DNA of 64,000 nt from an uncultured Victivallales bacterium. Its GTDB lineage: Bacteria > Verrucomicrobiota > Lentisphaeria > Victivallales > UBA1829. Positions within the stretch are counted from its first letter, which is position 1. Every line of letters begins with the position of its first letter. A program made the translations under genes and the position numbers. Of this stretch, positions 8,000 to 16,534 are shown piece after piece. The stretch covers positions 62,001-126,000 of the forward strand of contig CALXRL010000044.1 in assembly GCA_944390735.1 (NCBI GenBank), in the 5' to 3' direction. A model generated the notes under the pieces. That model had not been told where the DNA came from. It saw nothing but the letters and a program-made list of their open reading frames with translations, and ran no database searches.

Positions 8000-10867
8000 A
8001 TGAGTTACGATTACGAAGGATTCCGCTTTACAACCAATGTCAACGTCGGTGCCGGAGATCATGTTTACGCAGGGTTTGCCTCCCATGTGGACGGCGAGGT
8101 CGGATCCGCGTTCATCACCATCGCCACAGCGGTCGGAGCAATGATGGGACTTTACAACATCACCGTTGCGGAAGGGGACACGGCATTCCTCGCCGTCGAC
8201 AAGACCACCACGCAGAACAACGGCTCCCTGAAACTTTCCGCGACAACCGCGCGTCCGAATGAGAAAACCGCGTCCAGCCTCAAAGAGGACGTCGGATTCG
8301 CAAACATCGTCACCTCCGTGGACGGAACGGAATACTATGTTCTGGAAAGCAGCGCCTACGTTGTTGTGAACTCCAGCAACTTCCACTATGAACTCAGCGC
8401 GACCCAGAGCGTCAAAACCAAGGAGCTGTTCGACAACGTCAATCAGCTTTTGAGCTCCAGCAACTGGCGCGAACTCTGGGACAAGGTGGCCCAGGAGACG
8501 CTCGGCAAGGAGGTCGATGTCATCAACGCGGCGTATGAACTGGTTCCGGAAACCCGCTCGATCATCGACGGATGCAAAAGCATCCTCGGCGAAGTTCCGG
8601 TTGTCACCTATGAACTGAGCGTCAAAAATGGAAAGGACACGGAAGCGCCGGATCTGACCAAGGCCTCCATGACCATCTACTCGATGGGCGACCGGATCAC
8701 CGCGGAATGCGCAGGAGCACAGGACAATGTCTTCGTCTACGGCTTTGAATACGAGATTCTGAACGGCGAAGGAATCTCCGTCGATACGGGGAAGGTGTAC
8801 AGCACGGAGGAAATCCGTCCGACCGTCTCGCTCGACGACGGGGAATACACCCTCAAACTGCGCGCCTTCGACTACTCCGGCAATTACAGTCAGGAATGGA
8901 TCAGCACGGCCTTCTCGGTCAACAGCAACCTCTACATTGATTCGGAAAGCATTTCGATGGAAGCTCCTGCGCTTCTCACCCAGGCTCAGACGGCGACCAA
9001 AGAGTATCCGATCGAGTACACCCTGACCCCGGAATACAGCGGAAGCTACAACCTGATCCTCCAGGATCTCGACAACAACGCGAAAATCACCATCAACGAA
9101 TACACCACCGTGGATGGGAAACCCAAACGTCTGCGTTCGAAGACGATCTCCGCGAAAAACTTTGCGAAGGGCGCGGGAGCGGTTCTTCTCGACGCCGAAA
9201 AATACTACACGGTTACCGTGGCCTCCACCTCCTCCAAAGTCAACAGCAGCTACAAGCTGGCGGTTACGGGAGAAGCGTTCGTGAACGCGAACCAGGTGGC
9301 GGAAGACAACTGGGAAGATCTGAAAACCGTACACGACATCTCCGGCGATATGAAGATCATGGTTCACTCCACGGATCAGCAGCTGATTGCGGACGAGTGG
9401 GTGGGATTCACCGATCCTCTGGATGTCCGGGAACTGAACATCACAACGGCTGGAAAACTCACGTTCGATCTGACCGCAACGGATCAGGCGAAAATGTCGA
9501 TCTACGTGGAAAACGCCTCGAACGGGAAGCTCAAAAAGCTCAAGAGCGTAAGTCTCGGGACCTCCAAAACCGGATCGGTCACGAAGTCGATCACGAATCT
9601 GCTTCTGGACACGGGAACGTACTATCTGGTGGTGGAATCCAGAAATGCATCGAAAGGCGGAAATGCCGACTACTCGGTCAAAGTGAACGCCGATGGCAGC
9701 ACCCTCTTTGAAAATGCGAACCAGGTCCCGCAGGACAACTGGGAGGATCTGAAAACCGTGCATGACATCTCCGACAATATGAAAATCGCGGTGCAGTCCA
9801 CGGATCAGCAGCTGGTTGCCAACGAATGGGTGGGCTTCTCGGATGCACGGGATGTCCGGGTGCTGGATGTTGCGACAGCCGGAATGTTCACGTTCGATAT
9901 GACCTCCACGGATCAGGCAAGAATGTCGATTTACGTGGAAAACACCTCGAACGGGAAACTCAAGAAGCTCAAGAGCGTCAGTCTCGGGACCTCCAAAACC
10001 GGATCGGTCACGAAGTCGATCGAAAACCTGCTTCTGGATACGGGAACGTACTATCTGGTTCTGGAATCCAGAAACGCGTCGAAAGGCGGAAGCGCCGACT
10101 ACTCGGTCAGTTTGAACGCAACGACGACGAAGTTCTTTGTTGATGCGAACCAGAATCCGCTGGACAATGCGACGGCGACCGCGCCTGTGATCGACTGCAG
10201 CACAACCGGCACCCTGATCTCGAAGGAGTGGGTCGGCTACGGCGACCAGTTCGACTACTTCCGCATTGCGGCGGGAGAAGGCGGAGCCTACGACTTTGCC
10301 ATCAGCGGAGCCGACAATCAGCTCCGTCTGAGAGTATATGAAGTTGTTCCGAAGGAAGACGGCGAAAAACTCAAAACCGTGAAGACGGTCACCACCAGTT
10401 CGAAGAACAGCTGGAATGGTTCGACGGGAACGCTTCTCCTTTCCCAGGGGAAGGAATACATCATTGCGGTGGAGAGTCCGAAAGCGTCGAAAGGGATTGG
10501 CAGTTACTACTCGCTGGAACTGGGTCAGGCGCAGAGCTACAACTGGCAGAACAACACGCGGGAGACTGCGGCCATGCTGACGACCGCCGGAACGACGGGA
10601 GTTCTTTCGAACGCAACGGGAAGCGATCCGATCGACTATGTGGATCTGGGACAGGTTTCCGGCAGTCTGTCGATTGATTCGACGGCAGGAAAGGTTCGCG
10701 TCAACGGCTACAATGCGGCTGGAGAGCTGCTGGAGACCTTCAAACTGAATGCCGCCAGCAAGAACAACAGCGGTGTGACATTTGATGTCGCGGAAAGCGG
10801 TCTTGCCTATCTGGAGATCAAGGCGGACAGCAAGAAATTCAATGAATACGCCATTGCGCTTGCCTGA
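8000..10867 (+). CDS. 955-residue repeat protein with PPC-like beta domains
   Basis: A large Ser/Thr/Asn-rich protein with very few Cys. No Sec signal peptide or lipobox is visible at its N-terminus (MSYDYEGFRFTTNVNVGAGD). Residues about 225-315 form an Ig/fibronectin-like region (DTEAPDLTKA... YTLKLRAFDYSGNYSQEW). After that come four or five modules resembling bacterial pre-peptidase C-terminal (PPC) domains, each with DTGTYYLVVES-type and DYSV-type strands; two units are nearly identical at DNA level (see 9281-10567). The C-terminus ends in another such module (SGLAYLEIKADSKKFNEYAI). It lies between lipoprotein genes inside the exopolysaccharide operon, so a matrix or surface protein is likely. 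Export without a visible signal would need type I or other secretion, which is inference. RBS AAAAGAGG precedes the ATG. Confidence 0.75.
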   Translation: MSYDYEGFRFTTNVNVGAGDHVYAGFASHVDGEVGSAFITIATAVGAMMGLYNITVAEGDTAFLAVDKTTTQNNGSLKLSATTARPNEKTASSLKEDVGFANIVTSVDGTEYYVLESSAYVVVNSSNFHYELSATQSVKTKELFDNVNQLLSSSNWRELWDKVAQETLGKEVDVINAAYELVPETRSIIDGCKSILGEVPVVTYELSVKNGKDTEAPDLTKASMTIYSMGDRITAECAGAQDNVFVYGFEYEILNGEGISVDTGKVYSTEEIRPTVSLDDGEYTLKLRAFDYSGNYSQEWISTAFSVNSNLYIDSESISMEAPALLTQAQTATKEYPIEYTLTPEYSGSYNLILQDLDNNAKITINEYTTVDGKPKRLRSKTISAKNFAKGAGAVLLDAEKYYTVTVASTSSKVNSSYKLAVTGEAFVNANQVAEDNWEDLKTVHDISGDMKIMVHSTDQQLIADEWVGFTDPLDVRELNITTAGKLTFDLTATDQAKMSIYVENASNGKLKKLKSVSLGTSKTGSVTKSITNLLLDTGTYYLVVESRNASKGGNADYSVKVNADGSTLFENANQVPQDNWEDLKTVHDISDNMKIAVQSTDQQLVANEWVGFSDARDVRVLDVATAGMFTFDMTSTDQARMSIYVENTSNGKLKKLKSVSLGTSKTGSVTKSIENLLLDTGTYYLVLESRNASKGGSADYSVSLNATTTKFFVDANQNPLDNATATAPVIDCSTTGTLISKEWVGYGDQFDYFRIAAGEGGAYDFAISGADNQLRLRVYEVVPKEDGEKLKTVKTVTTSSKNSWNGSTGTLLLSQGKEYIIAVESPKASKGIGSYYSLELGQAQSYNWQNNTRETAAMLTTAGTTGVLSNATGSDPIDYVDLGQVSGSLSIDSTAGKVRVNGYNAAGELLETFKLNAASKNNSGVTFDVAESGLAYLEIKADSKKFNEYAIALA
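9281..10567 (+). repeat. Three tandem 429-bp units inside the repeat protein
   Basis: Units begin at 9281, 9710 and 10139, each exactly 429 bp (143 codons) apart and starting with an (N/D)ANQ motif. The first two are nearly identical over most of their length, including long uninterrupted matches around 9541-9600 and 9970-10029. The third keeps the period and some motifs (EWVGY, ESxKASKG) but has diverged. The near-identity of two units indicates recent duplication or gene conversion. Confidence 0.9.
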
Positions 10868-10943
10868 TGGCGGAAGAGGATTCCGGCTGGAGGATCGACT
10901 CTCCGGCCGGGATTCGCAAACAAGCAGGAAAAGGAGCTGGGAA

Positions 10944-11411
10944 ATGAAGCTGTTTATCGTTGCACTCTGCATGGGAATTGGTTCCATGCTGCTGTTTTCC
11001 GGGTGCTCGAGTGTAAAGGAATTGAACTCGGCGCGGAATGAAGCGGTCTCGGTTGGAGAGATTTCGACATTCGGGCTGCAGATTATCAAAAACAAGACGA
11101 CCCGTTCGGAGATTTTCAAAGCGATTGGAGCGCCGGGTCTTGTGTTCAAAAATGAGATGGGAGGGGAATCGTGGGTTTATCCCCGTGTAGCGGTTCGGCA
11201 GAGTGATCTGGACTTTCAGGTGAGCGGGAATTTCACGGCGATTTTTCCGTACAGTCCCGGAAGGATAACGAAAGGGGGCGGAGTAGCAGGGGTGAATGTA
11301 TCCTCGCAACTGGGGAGCAGCAAATCGTCGTATAAGACGGCGGGGCTTCTGATCCGGTTCAACCGTCTTGGCTGTGTCAACACCTACGAGTTCACATCCA
11401 CCAGCTTCTGA
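10944..11411 (+). CDS. SmpA/BamE-fold lipoprotein, paralogue of the gene at 6862
   Basis: 155 residues. Signal peptide with lipobox LFSGC (Cys about residue 21). The phrase IIKNKTTRSEIFKAIGAPG followed by GGESWVYP is the same SmpA/OmlA-like start as in the protein at 6862-7326, and both end in a similar strand plus a Thr/Ser-Ser/Thr-Phe tail (TSTSF and LVTSF). AGGAG stands 7 nt before the ATG. It is the last GC-rich gene before the composition changes at about 11.4 kb, so it probably belongs to the conserved part of the locus rather than the variable cassette. Confidence 0.7.
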   Translation: MKLFIVALCMGIGSMLLFSGCSSVKELNSARNEAVSVGEISTFGLQIIKNKTTRSEIFKAIGAPGLVFKNEMGGESWVYPRVAVRQSDLDFQVSGNFTAIFPYSPGRITKGGGVAGVNVSSQLGSSKSSYKTAGLLIRFNRLGCVNTYEFTSTSF

Positions 11412-11645
11412 AAACAACTTGTGAGGTCCCCAAAAGCCTAAAGATATTCTTAAAAAAATTTTCTGTAATAGCAGACTTTCCTATTTATAGAAAAAGAATT
11501 CTTTTGGGGATTTTCCATATAAAAAGAACGAACTCAACAAAATAGAATTTTCAATTTTTTAAATAACACTGGAAATGACTCTGAACATCTGATTAAAAAA
11601 TCAGCATCCTAAGGGGGAAACCCCTTTCGTCATTTTAAATCTTTT
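11412..11645 (+). other. A+T-rich junction with palindrome and GAAA-tetraloop hairpin
   Basis: This gap separates the GC-rich export genes from the A+T-rich sugar cassette. It contains the perfect 14-bp palindrome AAAAGAATTCTTTT (11492-11505) and a tight hairpin AAGGGG-GAAA-CCCCTT at 11611-11626 with a GNRA-type loop, followed by a T-rich stretch, 19 nt before the flippase start. The hairpin could be a weak terminator or attenuator that the NusG-like protein overrides. No gene is seen here. Confidence 0.45.
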
Positions 11646-13217
11646 ATGTTTCTATCATCCACGAATCGTATCTTATTTAATACCATAGCAACTTACAGTT
11701 GTTCTTTACTTCGCCTAGTTGCAGGAATTTTTTCTTGCCGATGGGGTCTTATGGCGCTTGGGAATTCTGACTATGGGCTATTAGGATTAATTGTTGGTTT
11801 TACAAATTTCATTACTTTTTTCAATACCCTTTTCTCTGGAGCAATCGGAAGATTTTTTGCCTATTCAATTGGGAAAGCAAGGAAAGGAACAGATAAAGAA
11901 AATGAAGATGAGTGTTGCAAATGGTTCAATATTGCACTAATGATTCATTCAATCATACCATTCCTATTACTTAGTGTTGGTTATCCACTTGGAGTTTACG
12001 CAGTTAAACATTGGCTTACGATTCCCCCGGAACGGATTGGCGATTGTATTTGGGTTTTCCGTTTTGTCTGCATAATGGTGTTGTTCAATATGATAACGGT
12101 GCCTTATGTAGCAATGTATACGGCTAAACAATATATCGCAGAACTTACCGGGTACCATATCGCCAGTATTATTCTGAATCTAATCTTCCTATATATGATG
12201 ACAAATATCCCAAGGGATTGGTTTGTCTATTATTCATTGTGGACATGTTTACTGAGTATCTTGCCTCAAATAGCGATTTCCTTCCGTGCGATGAAAAAAT
12301 TTCCTGAATGCAAGATTCTTCCTAGATTTTTTTTTGATCTGGGAATGTTAAAAACATTATTAAATTTTACCGGATGGCAATTTTTTGGTCAACTTGGATA
12401 TCTCACCAGAACGCAAGGAGTTGCTATTTTAGTAAATAAGGCATTTGGACCGATCTTCAACTCCACAATGGCATTAAGCAATACAATTTCAGTACATTCA
12501 CAGCAGTTGGCCATTTCAATGAATACAGCAATCTATCCAGCTATTACAAGTTTGGCAGGAGAAGAACGCCATAATGATATGTTAAAGATGACTTATCGAG
12601 CCTGTAAATTTTCTCTAGCATTGACCTTGTTATTCTTAGTCCCAGTTTCGCTAGAATTGCCCCAGCTACTGAATCTCTGGCTAAAAAATCCGCCACCACT
12701 CCTGCTTGAAGCGTCTTATCTTACATTTTGCTTGACATTGCTTGATTCTTCAACTAATGCGATCGGTATAGCCATTACTGCCATCGGGAAAATCAAGTTA
12801 TATTACATTCTCCTGGGAGGACTGAACATTATCTCATTACCTATTTTATGTCTCATCTTTTTTATTCCACACAGGAATTTGTTGATGGTCTATTGTATAT
12901 TAATTATAATTACTTTACTTCGAACCATTATCGCTCTGCTTCTTGCAAAAAGAATAATCACATTCAGTCCTCGACACTGGTGTTTATGTACAGGAACTGT
13001 TCTTATTGCCACTCTAATACCTCTCTTTATGGGAATCCTTATCATTACCTATATCCCACCAAGCCTATTCCGCATTGTGTCGACAGCTATGATTTCCTGC
13101 ATTATTTTCATGATTTCTCTTTGGAGAATCGCTTTCTCACAACAGGAACGTATATTTATCCAAGGGAAAATTAATAACAGCATCAACAGATTTTTCAAGA
13201 CACGAAGAACCTATTAG
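11646..13217 (+). CDS. Wzx-type polysaccharide flippase (MOP superfamily)
   Basis: 523 residues with about 12-14 membrane helices. The N-terminus (RILFNTIATYSCSLLRLVAG, then GNSDYGLLGLIVGFTNFITF) is typical of oligosaccharide flippases of the MOP/MATE superfamily as found in O-antigen and capsule clusters. It should turn undecaprenyl-linked repeat units from the cytoplasmic to the periplasmic face of the inner membrane, handing them to the Wzy-like polymerase at 20123. No clear Shine-Dalgarno site is seen before the ATG at 11646, only the hairpin at 11611-11626. It is the first gene of the A+T-rich cassette. Confidence 0.85.
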   Translation: MFLSSTNRILFNTIATYSCSLLRLVAGIFSCRWGLMALGNSDYGLLGLIVGFTNFITFFNTLFSGAIGRFFAYSIGKARKGTDKENEDECCKWFNIALMIHSIIPFLLLSVGYPLGVYAVKHWLTIPPERIGDCIWVFRFVCIMVLFNMITVPYVAMYTAKQYIAELTGYHIASIILNLIFLYMMTNIPRDWFVYYSLWTCLLSILPQIAISFRAMKKFPECKILPRFFFDLGMLKTLLNFTGWQFFGQLGYLTRTQGVAILVNKAFGPIFNSTMALSNTISVHSQQLAISMNTAIYPAITSLAGEERHNDMLKMTYRACKFSLALTLLFLVPVSLELPQLLNLWLKNPPPLLLEASYLTFCLTLLDSSTNAIGIAITAIGKIKLYYILLGGLNIISLPILCLIFFIPHRNLLMVYCILIIITLLRTIIALLLAKRIITFSPRHWCLCTGTVLIATLIPLFMGILIITYIPPSLFRIVSTAMISCIIFMISLWRIAFSQQERIFIQGKINNSINRFFKTRRTY

Positions 13218-13219
13218 AT

Positions 13220-13972
13220 ATGTTTATTGTATTATTTATACTTACAATATTTTATCTGCAAGTCTGCACGCTCTCTGCGGACGAATATGTCCCCGTTTTC
13301 AAGGGGAATAAAATTAATTTTTATATAAAAAAGTCTGAAGTCTCCAATGAAGAATACTGCAGGTTTCTGAACGCGTGCGCTAGACTATCTGATCCCTATC
13401 AATTGTGGAATCCCTTGATGCAGGAACACTACTTCGGAGGGATCAACAGAGAAATCCGAGATGGTGAATTCCACTATAAAGTAAAACCAGGATATGAGAA
13501 ATTACCTGTATCATGTGTTTCATGGACTTCTGCAGCAAGATATTGTAATTATTTATCCTACGGGAAACCAGATACAGGGAAAAGCGAACTAGGAACAACA
13601 GAAGGCAACTCAATATATGGGACCTATAATACTCAGGATTTCAACAAGCATAAATTTATACGATCAAAAGAACTGTATAAGCGGAATACATCGACAGCCT
13701 ACTTTCTTCCTAGTATTGAGGAGTGGCGCCTGGCTGCATGGGGGACGGAATATCCGAAAGGGAAATCCTTTCAAGCGACAGATTCGAATGTTTATCTAAA
13801 TAACTGGAGGAGCTCATTCCCCCATCTCATGCCAGTAGATTCAAACAAAAATGCGCCCAGCTATTCCGGAGCATTGAACCAGGGAGGAAACGTTGCAGAA
13901 TGGGTTGAAAGTAAACAGGGGAATTTCTTTCTTGCTTTGGGGGATCCTGTATTCGCGGGAAATATTCATTAA
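13220..13972 (+). CDS. Sulfatase-modifying-factor-like protein, 5' part of a frame-broken tandem-domain gene
   Basis: A signal peptide (about residues 1-19, ending LSA) precedes an FGE-sulfatase/SUMF1-type domain with recognisable blocks SNEEYCRFLNA, LPVSCVSWTSAARYCNYL, TAYFLPSIEEWRLAAWG and GGNVAEWVE. The reading frame ends at a TAA (13970-13972), yet the end of the same domain (GGSCIRG... PSFGIRPARA) continues in the -1 frame from about 13942. A T_TTG_GGG heptamer lies exactly at the switch (13936-13942), in a run of five G. Either one G has been lost, or the ribosome shifts there. Such domains bind or modify proteins or sugars; many are not true formylglycine enzymes. It starts 2 nt after the flippase. 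Confidence 0.7.
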   Translation: MFIVLFILTIFYLQVCTLSADEYVPVFKGNKINFYIKKSEVSNEEYCRFLNACARLSDPYQLWNPLMQEHYFGGINREIRDGEFHYKVKPGYEKLPVSCVSWTSAARYCNYLSYGKPDTGKSELGTTEGNSIYGTYNTQDFNKHKFIRSKELYKRNTSTAYFLPSIEEWRLAAWGTEYPKGKSFQATDSNVYLNNWRSSFPHLMPVDSNKNAPSYSGALNQGGNVAEWVESKQGNFFLALGDPVFAGNIH

Positions 13973-15171
13973 AAGACAGTTTCACCGAAGGAGATGAGGC
14001 AGATAAACCGATTCCTTCTTTTGGAATCCGGCCAGCAAGAGCTGTAAACCCGGTTCGTCTTACTGCAAAGCCTATATCGGACACTCCGACCTCAAAATTA
14101 TTAGACACAAAAAATGACAAATTTGTAAAAATCGGGCATCCCGGGAATCCTTCAGATCCTCTTTACCATAAAGGAAGAGTTAATTATACTTTTGAACTAT
14201 CCAAATATCCTCTTACGAACAAGGAATATTGTGATTTTCTAAATCACGTGGCAACTCAAAGTGATCCGTATGGTTTATTTAACCAGAATATGACAGATGG
14301 TGTGTGTGGAGGAATAGAACGAATTAAAAAGAAAAATGGGAATTTTTTTTATCGCCCCAAATCAGGGTACAGCGATCGACCTGTTGTCTATATTGGATTT
14401 CACGATGCAATGCGTTATTGCAACTGGTTGCACTATGGGAAACCCAAACGGCCATGTGGTCCAATGTCTACAGAAGGCACTGCCAACGAAGGAGCGTATA
14501 ATACAGAAGACTGTCAAGAGATTCTAGAAGGGAGAAAAGAACCACCGAATAATTATGGCAAACGAAATCCCACAGCAAAATACTTCATCCCGACAGATGA
14601 TGAATGGTATAAGGCAGGGTACTATGATCCAGAACGACTTGGAGGACGACAATATCATGATTATCCCTTACGAACCAGTTCCCTCCCAGCGAATAAGCCG
14701 GATCAGCCTTTCTCATGTAACTATATAAAAGATAATCGACTTGGAGTCGGCGCCCCGTTTTATCTAGCAAAAGTTACTGAATATCCTGGCAGTGACACAT
14801 ATTTTGGATGCAGACAAATGGCTGGCAATATCTGGGAATATGTGGAACCCAATCAGATTTCAAAAGGAATTAATTTACGCGGTGGTTCTTTCGGATATAC
14901 CGAATTCGGTATGGGAGCATGGAACTGTGACTTAGCCGGAATTACAGATGAATTAAACTGTTTCGGAGTACGAATAGCTCGTCAAGCGAAACAAGCGGAA
15001 ACAATCCATCCGCCTAAAAAAGAACTGCTTCGAGAATGGATGAAAAAAGGATCTCTCTTTGAACTGTTTTTGTACATAGGATCAATGATTGCATTTATCT
15101 CTTTGGGTTGTATCCTCGGAACTATTTTCTTTATGAGGTACTATTCTAAAACATATAAAAAGGTGGAATAA
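13942..15171 (+). CDS. Sulfatase-modifying-factor-like protein, 3' part with second domain and membrane anchor
   Basis: Coding signal in this frame begins inside the first domain (GGSCIRGKYSLKD... FGIRPAR) although the first ATG is only at 14248, which would cut the second domain. The second FGE-sulfatase-like domain has NKEYCDFLNHV, DRPVVYIGFHDAMRYCNWL, AKYFIPTDDEWYKAGYYDPE, MAGNIWEYVE and LRGGSFGYTEFG. A membrane helix near the C-terminus (LFLYIGSMIAFISLGCILGT) and a basic tail follow. Joined to the 5' part by a -1 shift, the product would be about 650 residues: signal peptide, two like domains and one C-terminal anchor. This suggests a periplasmic enzyme acting on the polymer or its lipid carrier; the function is unknown. 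Confidence 0.7.
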   Translation, partial: GSCIRGKYSLKDSFTEGDEADKPIPSFGIRPARAVNPVRLTAKPISDTPTSKLLDTKNDKFVKIGHPGNPSDPLYHKGRVNYTFELSKYPLTNKEYCDFLNHVATQSDPYGLFNQNMTDGVCGGIERIKKKNGNFFYRPKSGYSDRPVVYIGFHDAMRYCNWLHYGKPKRPCGPMSTEGTANEGAYNTEDCQEILEGRKEPPNNYGKRNPTAKYFIPTDDEWYKAGYYDPERLGGRQYHDYPLRTSSLPANKPDQPFSCNYIKDNRLGVGAPFYLAKVTEYPGSDTYFGCRQMAGNIWEYVEPNQISKGINLRGGSFGYTEFGMGAWNCDLAGITDELNCFGVRIARQAKQAETIHPPKKELLREWMKKGSLFELFLYIGSMIAFISLGCILGTIFFMRYYSKTYKKVE

Positions 15172-15266
15172 TGTTACTCTACAAAGTGACAAGAACTTTC
15201 TGTTCCATATCAAAAACCACTTTTCCCCTTAAATCTAAAAGATTTTACAATATCCGCACTGTATGA
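15171..15266 (+). CDS. 31-codon basic ORF coupled to both neighbours
   Basis: ATG at 15171 shares its A with the upstream stop (TAATG), and its own TGA at 15264-15266 overlaps the next start (ATGA at 15263). AGGTGG lies 4 nt before the ATG. The peptide starts MLLYKVTRTFCS and ends FYNIRTV, with seven Lys/Arg and no acidic residue. It may be a small protein or simply a coupling ORF that carries ribosomes across the 91-nt gap to the pyruvyl transferase gene. No homologue is known to me; a chance frame with two neat overlaps is not excluded. Confidence 0.4.
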   Translation: MLLYKVTRTFCSISKTTFPLKSKRFYNIRTV

Positions 15267-16534
15267 AAAAAATATTATCCGTTTTATCTCAAATAAAACT
15301 ATATTTTCGCCTTCGAGCCAGTTGGCGAAAGGCCCGGTATTTCGCAAAGGACAGAGGTATTGGAAAAAGTGCTTTTCATAAAGTCCTAATTATTCCCTGC
15401 GATCCATGGAGCGTGATCGGTTCAAGAGGGGATCAAGCCATGATTATGGCAATTCAGCAACGAATTGCAAAAGATGATCCAAGAGCGATTATAGACATAT
15501 TATGTGAAAATGAAACAATAACGAATAAATTGGCTAAATATGGCTTTCACTCCATCTGCAAATGGAATTCCACATGGCTGAAAAATGATTTCCAGTATCT
15601 TGCAAATTATAGTGCAATCTATATTCTCGGAGCCGATGTCACTGACGGAGTTTACGGCTGGAGTACCAGTATGATGCTTTTAATGTATTATGATATTGCA
15701 TCTCGCTTGGGAATTCCAGTTTATTATATGGGTTTTTCATTTAGTACCAGAGCATCAAGAATTCTAAAATTCGTTTTCTCTAAACTGCAAAAAGGGCTTT
15801 TACTTTCTGCACGTGATCCCATTTCCTTAGAGAGATTAAAAAAATTTACATCACATCGCCCGATTCGATTGGTAGCAGATGTTGCCTTTTGCTTAGCACC
15901 CAGGCAAACGTCACGTACAATATCCATTACAAATTTCTGCGATACGATCAGAAAGGAAGGCAAATTTTTATTAGGTATCAACCTGCATTCCATGTTTAAT
16001 TCCGCAGAAACTCATAGCAATTCCTGGTATTCCAATGTTGCAAGTTTATTGACAGAACTTTTATCCCAAAACACCTCCCTTTATCTTTTATTTCTCCCTC
16101 ATGACGATCGTAACAGCAATTCTGATCTTTCTTTACTTAACAAAATATATAACCAGATAAATCCCGAAGCAAAAAGTCGGATTTTAATGTTAGATAAGGT
16201 CTTTGATGCCGATGAAATAAAAGAATTAACTCGACATTTGGATGCCTTGCTTGCAGGACGCATGCACTTGTGCATCGCAGCCATTAGTTCTGGAGTTCCT
16301 GTATTAGGATTGGTATATCAAGATAAATTTGAAGGGCTATGGCAACATTTCAACCTTCCTTTGAAAAAGACCCTCGCAAGACCAGAGCTTTTCTCCCAAA
16401 ACCCAATTGCACTAAAAAAACAAATTAATGATTTTATTAACGATCAGCAGTTTTACAAATCTGAAATTATAAAGAGATTACCTGCAATTCAAACTCTTGC
16501 AGTCAAAAATTTTGAAAGAGATAAAATCGTATGA
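15263..16534 (+). CDS. Polysaccharide pyruvyl transferase family protein
   Basis: 423 residues. The family pattern (CsaB/WcaK/AmsJ) is visible in the N-terminal SVIGSRGDQAMIMAIQ block, the central LGADVTDGVYGWSTSMMLLM region, and the C-terminal signature AGRMHLCIAAISSGVPVLGL, which in this family contacts the donor phosphoenolpyruvate or nucleotide sugar. These enzymes add ketal-linked pyruvate, a negative charge, to a sugar in the polymer; some relatives act as glycosyltransferases. Start ATG overlaps the preceding small ORF, and its stop overlaps the next start (ATGA at 16531). Confidence 0.85.
   Translation: MKKILSVLSQIKLYFRLRASWRKARYFAKDRGIGKSAFHKVLIIPCDPWSVIGSRGDQAMIMAIQQRIAKDDPRAIIDILCENETITNKLAKYGFHSICKWNSTWLKNDFQYLANYSAIYILGADVTDGVYGWSTSMMLLMYYDIASRLGIPVYYMGFSFSTRASRILKFVFSKLQKGLLLSARDPISLERLKKFTSHRPIRLVADVAFCLAPRQTSRTISITNFCDTIRKEGKFLLGINLHSMFNSAETHSNSWYSNVASLLTELLSQNTSLYLLFLPHDDRNSNSDLSLLNKIYNQINPEAKSRILMLDKVFDADEIKELTRHLDALLAGRMHLCIAAISSGVPVLGLVYQDKFEGLWQHFNLPLKKTLARPELFSQNPIALKKQINDFINDQQFYKSEIIKRLPAIQTLAVKNFERDKIV

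Noticed and set aside
7994-11149. Open frame of 1051 codons on the - strand, antisense to the repeat protein and neighbours
   Set aside because: It is the mirror of GC-rich coding sequence on the other strand, crosses three real genes, starts nowhere near a ribosome site and has no domain-like sequence. The same holds for the long - strand frames at 42986-45898, 31115-33478 and 59879-62410.
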